Shown here one piece after another: positions 1-5,243 of a DNA stretch of 9,453 bases. The stretch comes from Propionibacteriales bacterium (lineage in GTDB: Bacteria > Actinomycetota > Actinomycetes > Propionibacteriales > Propionibacteriaceae): contig JADGPB010000067.1 in NCBI GenBank assembly GCA_017882655.1, positions 1 to 9,453 of the forward strand, given 5' to 3'. Positions within the stretch are counted from its first letter, which is position 1, and each line of letters begins with the position of its first letter. The translations under genes were made by a program, and so were the position numbers. The notes below the pieces were generated by a model that had not been told where the DNA came from, did no database searches, and saw nothing but the letters and a program-made list of their open reading frames with translations.

Positions 1-1
1 G

Positions 2-3000
2 TGGGGCCAGGCGTGGTGGAACGGCGCGACCAGCGAGCTGACGGCGACACCCGTCCTGCTGACGGCGGGCCAGGCCGAGAGCGGCATCGGCATCATCCTG
101 GCGAATGGCCACACGGTCACCGGAACGGTCAGGTCGAGCAGCAATGTCGCTCTGGACAGCGTCATGGTGTCGCTCCTCGGCGCCGATGGTCATGCCCAGG
201 ACACCCTGACCGATGTTCAAGGGAACTACGCCTTCCGAGGTGTCCCGACCGGTTCGTACGGGATCGGCGTGAGCGTCAACTCCCAGACGGTGTGGCTGCC
301 CGGCACGTCTCTGCCCGCGAATGCCGCCAGGTTCACCGTCGACCAGGACACCACCCAGGACATCACGTTGCCCGCGTACGGGACCGTCACGGTCGACGTC
401 ACCGGCGCGGCCGCGCCCATCAGTGGCGCAGTCGTCGCCTATGACCAGTTCGGTGTCTCCGTCGGCTCGGGTCCGGTCGCGAACGGCGTCGCGACCCTGA
501 ACCTGTTGAGCGGTACGTACCTGCTGAAGGCCACGGTCGACGGGTATGAGACCACGGGCCTGCAAGCCACGGTCAGCGACGGGTCGACCGTGACGATTGC
601 GCTGCGACAAGGCGCGACGATCACCGGGTCGATCTCCGGCGACGCCACGTCCACCGTCGTCCTCGCCCGCAACGTGACCAGCGGTGAGGTGTTCACGGCG
701 AACAGCGACGGCGCCACGTACAGCCTCAAGGGCCTTCCGGCCGGCCAGTACGTGCTCGCGTCCACCCCGTCCTCGGTCGACGGGGTCTGCGGACCGCTGG
801 CCTGGTACGACGGGAAGACCAGCTACCTCGACGCGACGCGCGTCGCGCTGGCCAACGGCACGAGCACCCCCATCGATCTCTCGTCCACGTGCTCGGCCGC
901 GGCCACCACGTACACGGTGACCGGCACCCTGACGCTGCCCGCCGGGGTGTCGCTGACCCCCGCCACCCAGCACCAGGTGGCCATCCTCCTCACCGACATC
1001 GCGACGAACCTGGTAGTGGGCGTCACCACCCCCGAGCTCGGCGGAACGTTCGCCTTCACCAGGGTCGCGCCCGGCTCGTACGTGGTGAGCGCCTCGGGCT
1101 CCAGCCTCAACCTGGCTGACGCCAGCAGCCTCGTCACCGTCGTCGGGTCCGACCAGGCAACCATGCTCACGATGCCGTTGGCCGGCAGCGTCACCGGCCG
1201 GGTGCTCGACGCGTTCGGCCATCAGGTCGCCGTGAACGTGAGCGCGGACAGCGCCAGGTCCACGGGCAGCGCGGCCTACGCCGGCAACGGCGTGTTCTCC
1301 CTGAGCGGGTTGCCAGCGGGTGACTACTCGGTGACGATCACGCCATCGACGCCGTACGCGCCGGTCACCATCAACCCGGTCCACGTGACGCTGGGCCACA
1401 CCACCGACGTTGGCACGGTCACGCTCCTGACCACCGGCCGCATCACCGGCACGCTGCCGGCGAACCTCTTCGGCGCCACGAGCATCACGATCGACGCCAC
1501 GGATGCGTTCGGCACCGTCCTCGCTACGACGACCGTCTCCCAGGGTGGCGACTACGCGCTCTGGGGAGTGCCGACGGGCACGGTGTACGTGAGGTTCAGC
1601 GGCGGGGTCGACACCGAGTGGTGGAAGGACAGTGCGACCCGAGCCGGCGCGACTCCGGTCACCGTCGTGGCGAACGAGGCGGCGGCGGGCATCAGCCCGG
1701 TACTGGCCGTGACCACCGTGACGTACGAGACGATCTCCGGCACAGTGACGGGTCCGGACGGCCCGATCCCGGGAGCGGTCATCGTTGTCGGGAACGGGTC
1801 GACGAACGCGTCCGGCATCACGGCGGCCGACGGCACGTACGCCATCTCCGTGCCTAGCGGCGCCACGTACACGCTGAGCGTGACGATCTGCTTCGGCGTG
1901 CCGAGTGAGCTGGGGTGCACGGGCGATAGGTACTCGGACAGCCGCACGGTCACGGTCGGGTCCTCGTCCCTGAGCGGGGTCGACTGGGCGGTCGGCACCC
2001 TGAAGGTGTTCTCGAACGCGCCGCGGCCCACGATCAGCGGCAGCGCGACAGTCGGTCAGACGCTGACGGCCAGCGCCGGGGATTGGCAGCCAACCCCCGA
2101 CAAGTTGTCGTGGGCGTGGTTCGCCGACTCCTGGCCCATCGCCGGAACGGGCCAGAGCCTCGTGCTGTCCAACGAGCAGCAAGGCAAGCTGATCACGGTG
2201 CAGGTGACTGCGGTGAGGTCGGGGTATGTGACGGAGACCACCACGTCCCTGCCGACGGGCCCTGTGTCTCCTGCAGTCCTGTCGCCCGGCACCGTTTCGA
2301 TCCAGGGCACGCCGATGGTGGGCACATCGCTCATCGCTCAGGTCAGTGGGTGGCCGAGCTCGGCCACGCTGTCGTACCAGTGGCTTCGGGGGAGCACACC
2401 GATCCCCGGGGCGACCTCCTTGGCATATGCGCCGGTGGCGGCAGACGTCGCCCAGGCGCTCACGGTCGTGGTGACCGCGACGCAGGACGGCTACCCGCCG
2501 GTGTCGAGCTCCGACACGTCGGCCCCGGTGCAGAAGGGCGTCATGGCGCGCGGCGCGGTGTCGATCAGCGGCACGGCCCAGGTCGGCCAGACGCTCACCG
2601 CGGTGCCGGCGTCCTGGCCGCAGCAGGCGACGTTGACGTACGAGTGGCTGCGTGACGGCTCTCCGATCGTGACGCCGCCGTCGCAGACGTACGTGCCGTC
2701 GGCCGCCGACATCGGGCACACGTTCTCGGTGATCGTGACGGCGAGCCAGGACGGGTACGAGCTGGCGTCGGCCACCTCGCCGGTGACGAGCCCCGTACAG
2801 CCCATGGCCATGGGTCCGGGCACGGTGTCGATCGCTGGCACGCCCACCGTGGGGCAGGCTCTCACCGCGACACTGGCGAGCTGGCCTGACGGCGCGACGC
2901 TGACGTACCAGTGGAGCAGGAACGGCGTGGCGATCGGCGGCGCGACCTCGGCGACATATGCGCTGGTCGGAGCCGATGCCGGAGCCACCCTCACGCTCAC

Positions 3001-4414
3001 CGTGACGGCGACCAAGCTCGGGTACGCGACCGTGTCCGCCTCGGCGAGCACGACGGCGGTCCTTCCGGGCACGGTCCAGGCCGGTACGGCGGCGATCTCC
3101 GGTGCGGCCCAGGTGGGGGCCACGCTCTCGGCGACCTCGACCGGATGGACGCCGGTCGACGTGACCCTGGGCTACCAGTGGTTGCGCGACGGCGCGGCGA
3201 TCGCTGGCGCTACCGCCGCGTCGTACGCACCGGTGCTTGCGGACGTGGGGCACACGCTGCGCGTGACGGTGACGGGCACCAAGCAGGGCTACACCGCGGC
3301 GTCGGTGACGTCGTCGCCGACAACGGTGGTCCCGGCCCTGACGATGACCGGCTCGGTGACGATCTCGGGAACGCCGGCCATCGGGGCCCCGCTCTCTGCG
3401 AGTGTCACCTGGACCCCGGCCGACGCCACGTTGTCGTACCAGTGGCTCCGCAACGGCGCCGACATCAGCGGCACGACCCAGTCGACGTACACGCCGGTCA
3501 CCGCCGATCTCGGCAGCCGCATCAGCGTGAGGGTGACGGGGGTGAGGCAGGGGTACGTCACGGCGAGCGTCACCTCGGCCGAGGTCAGTCCCGTGCAGCA
3601 ACGCGTCGTGGTCGCCGGGACAGTGACGATCAGTGGTACGCCGCTGGTGACGATGACGCTGACGGTTCAGCCGGGCACCTGGTCGCCGGGCAACGTCCGC
3701 CTGTCGTACCAGTGGCTGCGCGACGGGGTCGCCATCGCTGGTGAGACCGGGTCGACGTACACGCTCGGAATGACCGATCTCGGCCACAGACTGACGGTGT
3801 CGGTGACCGGCAGTCGCTTCGGGTACGTGTCCGCCACAGCCATCTCGGCAGCCACCGCGGTGGTGGCGCAGCCGCGCGTGACGGCGGGAACGGTCACGAT
3901 CTCCGGTACGTCGGCGGTGGGGTCGAGGCTGACGGCACAGCCGGGCACATGGTCGCCGGGCAACGTGCGGCTCTCGTACCAGTGGCGTCGTGATGGCGTG
4001 GCGATCTCCGGAGCTACGCGCACCGGGTACACAGTCACTCTCGCGGATGTGGGCCATGTCGTGTCCGTCTCGGTGACCGGCACTCGTTACGGCTACATCC
4101 CCGCGACGGCGGTGTCGGCACCGACCGCCGTGGTGACGCAGCCTCGGGTGGTCGCCGGCACCGTGCTGCTGGTGGGCACCCCGACGGTCTCGTCGACGTT
4201 GTTCGCGCAGGCCGGCGGTTGGGATCCCAACAACGTCACGCTGACCTACCAGTGGTTGCGCGACGGCGTCCCGATCCCGGCGGCGAACCGACGGACGTAC
4301 ACGGTGACCAGGGCTGATGTGGGACACGCGTTGACCGTGACGGTGACGGGGGCCGCGCCCGGATACCTCCCGACGACGGCTACGTCCGTCCGGACGGTGC
4401 TGGCGAGAAGGTAG
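2..4414 (+). CDS. Large exported repeat protein: carboxypeptidase-regulatory-like modules plus Ig-like repeats (5' end missing)
   Basis: The frame is open from the first bases to a TAG at 4412-4414. It shows 1470 residues of a protein whose start lies upstream of the window; the first in-frame ATG (164) sits inside a module and is not a credible start. The first half (to about 2017) has around seven transthyretin-like modules with the pattern T-G-x-V ... G-x-Y-x-F-x-G-[VL]-P-x-G-x-Y. The second half is nine Ig-like repeats centred on YQWLRDG. Composition is rich in Thr, Val, Ala, Gly and Ser, with only four cysteines in two close pairs and no membrane segment, as expected for a secreted or wall-associated protein. 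It ends in VLARR directly after the last repeat: no LPxTG motif, hydrophobic helix or basic tail. Such architectures in actinomycetes are usually annotated as carboxypeptidase-regulatory-like or Ig-like repeat proteins, with adhesive or structural roles assumed. No catalytic domain is visible here; one could lie in the missing N-terminus. Ligand unknown. Confidence 0.9.
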   Translation, partial: WGQAWWNGATSELTATPVLLTAGQAESGIGIILANGHTVTGTVRSSSNVALDSVMVSLLGADGHAQDTLTDVQGNYAFRGVPTGSYGIGVSVNSQTVWLPGTSLPANAARFTVDQDTTQDITLPAYGTVTVDVTGAAAPISGAVVAYDQFGVSVGSGPVANGVATLNLLSGTYLLKATVDGYETTGLQATVSDGSTVTIALRQGATITGSISGDATSTVVLARNVTSGEVFTANSDGATYSLKGLPAGQYVLASTPSSVDGVCGPLAWYDGKTSYLDATRVALANGTSTPIDLSSTCSAAATTYTVTGTLTLPAGVSLTPATQHQVAILLTDIATNLVVGVTTPELGGTFAFTRVAPGSYVVSASGSSLNLADASSLVTVVGSDQATMLTMPLAGSVTGRVLDAFGHQVAVNVSADSARSTGSAAYAGNGVFSLSGLPAGDYSVTITPSTPYAPVTINPVHVTLGHTTDVGTVTLLTTGRITGTLPANLFGATSITIDATDAFGTVLATTTVSQGGDYALWGVPTGTVYVRFSGGVDTEWWKDSATRAGATPVTVVANEAAAGISPVLAVTTVTYETISGTVTGPDGPIPGAVIVVGNGSTNASGITAADGTYAISVPSGATYTLSVTICFGVPSELGCTGDRYSDSRTVTVGSSSLSGVDWAVGTLKVFSNAPRPTISGSATVGQTLTASAGDWQPTPDKLSWAWFADSWPIAGTGQSLVLSNEQQGKLITVQVTAVRSGYVTETTTSLPTGPVSPAVLSPGTVSIQGTPMVGTSLIAQVSGWPSSATLSYQWLRGSTPIPGATSLAYAPVAADVAQALTVVVTATQDGYPPVSSSDTSAPVQKGVMARGAVSISGTAQVGQTLTAVPASWPQQATLTYEWLRDGSPIVTPPSQTYVPSAADIGHTFSVIVTASQDGYELASATSPVTSPVQPMAMGPGTVSIAGTPTVGQALTATLASWPDGATLTYQWSRNGVAIGGATSATYALVGADAGATLTLTVTATKLGYATVSASASTTAVLPGTVQAGTAAISGAAQVGATLSATSTGWTPVDVTLGYQWLRDGAAIAGATAASYAPVLADVGHTLRVTVTGTKQGYTAASVTSSPTTVVPALTMTGSVTISGTPAIGAPLSASVTWTPADATLSYQWLRNGADISGTTQSTYTPVTADLGSRISVRVTGVRQGYVTASVTSAEVSPVQQRVVVAGTVTISGTPLVTMTLTVQPGTWSPGNVRLSYQWLRDGVAIAGETGSTYTLGMTDLGHRLTVSVTGSRFGYVSATAISAATAVVAQPRVTAGTVTISGTSAVGSRLTAQPGTWSPGNVRLSYQWRRDGVAISGATRTGYTVTLADVGHVVSVSVTGTRYGYIPATAVSAPTAVVTQPRVVAGTVLLVGTPTVSSTLFAQAGGWDPNNVTLTYQWLRDGVPIPAANRRTYTVTRADVGHALTVTVTGAAPGYLPTTATSVRTVLARR
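107..2017 (+). other. Array of about seven carboxypeptidase-regulatory-like (transthyretin-fold) modules
   Basis: This is a domain region inside the large surface protein. Module starts are marked by a beta-strand of the form V-T-G-T-V or I-T-G-S-I, at about 116, 380, 620, 911, 1184, 1433 and 1730. Most modules contain a Gly-Tyr/Phe turn such as GNYAFRGVPTGSYGI or GVFSLSGLPAGDYSV, the hallmark of carboxypeptidase D-regulatory-like and related beta-sandwich modules. Three positions, near 14, 803 and 1616, carry an aromatic motif of the type W-[WY]-[NDK] followed by an A/S-T-x-V stretch at the end of a module. Cysteines occur only in two modules: TGC at 788 and 890, and TGC at 1889 and 1916. 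Module boundaries were judged by eye, so the count could be off by one. Confidence 0.75.
2018..4411 (+). repeat. Nine tandem Ig-like repeats of 264-270 bp
   Basis: Coding tandem repeat. Unit starts aligned on the P/A-G-T-V-x-I-x-G strand are about 2018, 2285, 2549, 2816, 3080, 3347, 3614, 3884 and 4154. The Tyr-Gln-Trp core codons fall at 2375, 2639, 2906, 3173, 3437, 3707, 3977 and 4247 (W-A-W at 2111 in the first unit), giving spacings of 264, 264, 267, 267, 264, 270, 270 and 270 bp. The consensus is G-T-V-x-I-S-G-T-P-x-V-G, then L-x-A, W, then L-x-Y-Q-W-L-R-D-G-x-x-I-x-G-A-T, then Y, A-D-V-G-H, V-x-V-T-G and G-Y. It resembles an I-set-like immunoglobulin sandwich, with the central Trp and the A-D-x-G turn. 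The first unit is the most divergent; the last three are the most regular. Confidence 0.92.
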
Positions 4415-4415
4415 C

Positions 4416-5069
4416 TCAGCTCTGGCCCGGCAACGCCGTACGGTCGATGATCACGTCGACGAGACGGCCGAGCCGCGCGACCTGTTCGTCCGGATCGACC
4501 CTGCCGAGCTCGAGGTAGCTCATCACGCTGCCCTGGTCGAAGAAGCCCAGGAGGATGTCCATGGTGATCTCGGGGGTCGCGCGCAGCTGCGCATGGACGC
4601 TCGCGAACAGGGTTTCGAGGATCTCGTACACGTCGGTCATCGTCTCGCGCACCGCCGCCACGTAGCCGACTCGCGCGCCCTCGTTGCGCAGCGCGTACAG
4701 CCGCAGCTCCGCCTGCAGGATCACCTCGTGCATGGGCGGCTGGAGCAGGTGGACGAAGTCGCGGACCCCGCCCTCGAGGACCGAGTCGATGGTGAGCTCG
4801 TCCTTCTCGCGGTGACTGGCGAACTGCGCGGCTGCGGCCCTCACCTGCGCGAGCCTGGTCTCGCCCACCTCGCGGATGACGTCGACGATCAGCTCGTCGA
4901 GGCTGGCGTAGTTGGAGTAGAACGCACCGCGGGTGAAACCGGCACGCTCCGCGATCCCCTCGACTGTCGCGCCGCCTGCACCGCGTTCGGCGATGACCTC
5001 GCGCGCGGCATCCAGCAGACGCGCTCTGGTCGCCGCACGTCGTGGCGTCATGGTCGCGTGGTCGCTCAC
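4416..5069 (-). CDS. TetR/AcrR-family transcriptional regulator
   Basis: This 217-residue protein has the usual size for the family. Its N-terminal DNA-binding domain covers roughly residues 14-60: RARLLDAAREVIAERG forms helix 1, TVEGIAERAGFTRGAFYSNY is the helix-turn-helix, and ASLDEL follows in the typical position. The Y-S-N-Y variant of the usual Y-x-H-F recognition helix is common among actinomycete members. The C-terminal two thirds are helical and divergent, as expected for the ligand-binding and dimerisation part, so the ligand cannot be read from sequence. The GTG at 5069-5067 is chosen as start because AAGGAG (5080-5075 on this strand) lies 5 nt before it; an ATG six codons further in lacks such a site. 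It is divergent from the MMPL-YhgE/Pip operon, with a strong dyad between them, so local repression of that operon and perhaps itself is the simplest inference. Its stop is one base from the convergent surface-protein stop. Confidence 0.93.
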   Translation of the reverse strand: MSDHATMTPRRAATRARLLDAAREVIAERGAGGATVEGIAERAGFTRGAFYSNYASLDELIVDVIREVGETRLAQVRAAAAQFASHREKDELTIDSVLEGGVRDFVHLLQPPMHEVILQAELRLYALRNEGARVGYVAAVRETMTDVYEILETLFASVHAQLRATPEITMDILLGFFDQGSVMSYLELGRVDPDEQVARLGRLVDVIIDRTALPGQS

Positions 5070-5074
5070 TGGAA

Positions 5075-5080
5075 CTCCTT
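5075..5080 (-). promoter_or_regulatory. Ribosome binding site of the TetR regulator
   Basis: On the minus strand the sequence reads AAGGAG, then TTCCA, then GTG. The near-perfect anti-16S match 5 nt before the GTG decides the start at 5069. Confidence 0.85.
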
Positions 5081-5092
5081 CGAGGCTTCTCC

Positions 5093-5098
5093 AATCTA
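5093..5098 (-). promoter_or_regulatory. Possible -10 element of the TetR regulator gene
   Basis: The minus strand reads TAGATT, fitting the TAnnnT pattern of actinomycete -10 elements. It lies about 23 bp before the GTG start, leaving just enough leader for the ribosome binding site. No good -35 hexamer was seen at the expected distance, so this is weak. Confidence 0.25.
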
Positions 5099-5182
5099 TC
5101 GGGCATGACGCGGGGAAAGGGGCTCCGTTGTCGAAGTCCGTCCTTCGCCGCCGGTCTCCCGGAAGGCGCGGTCAGACGGCCC

Positions 5183-5210
5183 TTGTGCAACGGATACACT
5201 TCTGTATCGA
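5183..5210 (+). promoter_or_regulatory. Probable promoter region of the MMPL-YhgE/Pip operon
   Basis: Two readings are possible. One takes TTGTGC (5183-5188) as -35 and TATCGA (5205-5210) as -10 with a 16-bp spacer. The other takes TACACT (5195-5200, TAnnnT type) as -10 with no clear -35. Either way the candidate operator dyad overlaps the core promoter, which would let a bound repressor block polymerase. Neither hexamer pair is strong. Confidence 0.35.
5193..5208. promoter_or_regulatory. Candidate TetR operator: perfect 6+6 dyad GATACA-N4-TGTATC
   Basis: GATACA (5193-5198) and TGTATC (5203-5208) are exact inverted copies separated by CTTC. The 16-bp dyad with A/T-rich arms stands out in GC-rich DNA. 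It lies in the divergent region, 35 bp before the MMPL start codon and about 124 bp before the regulator start. Size and symmetry fit operators of TetR-family dimers, which often overlap the promoter they control. That the neighbouring regulator binds it is inference from position. Confidence 0.65.
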
Positions 5211-5233
5211 AACGCCTGAGCGTCCGGAACGGT

Positions 5234-5238
5234 GGGAG
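5234..5238 (+). promoter_or_regulatory. Ribosome binding site of the MMPL gene
   Basis: GGGAG lies 5 nt before ATG 5244-5246. This favours that ATG over the in-frame GTG at 5232, which would overlap this site and has no Shine-Dalgarno of its own. Confidence 0.7.
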
Positions 5239-5243
5239 TACGA

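Noticed and set aside
1..444. Plus-strand open frame starting with GTG at base 1
   Set aside because: It is rich in Arg, His and Gly and out of frame with the transthyretin-like modules that cover the same bases, so it is a shadow frame.
2018..4411. Regular 264-270 bp periodicity as a possible CRISPR or non-coding satellite array
   Set aside because: The repeats keep a single reading frame throughout, vary mostly at synonymous or surface positions, and encode a clear Ig-like consensus; the unit size does not fit CRISPR repeats.
4246..5199. Minus-strand open frame of 317 codons across the TetR gene and the end of the surface protein
   Set aside because: It reads another frame of the real regulator gene, is Arg-rich and low in hydrophobic residues, and has no domain. 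The 217-residue TetR frame has the helix-turn-helix and a good ribosome site.
5232..5243. GTG at 5232 as an alternative start of the MMPL gene
   Set aside because: It would add four residues, but the only Shine-Dalgarno-like site (GGGAG 5234-5238) lies within those codons and is correctly spaced for ATG 5244.
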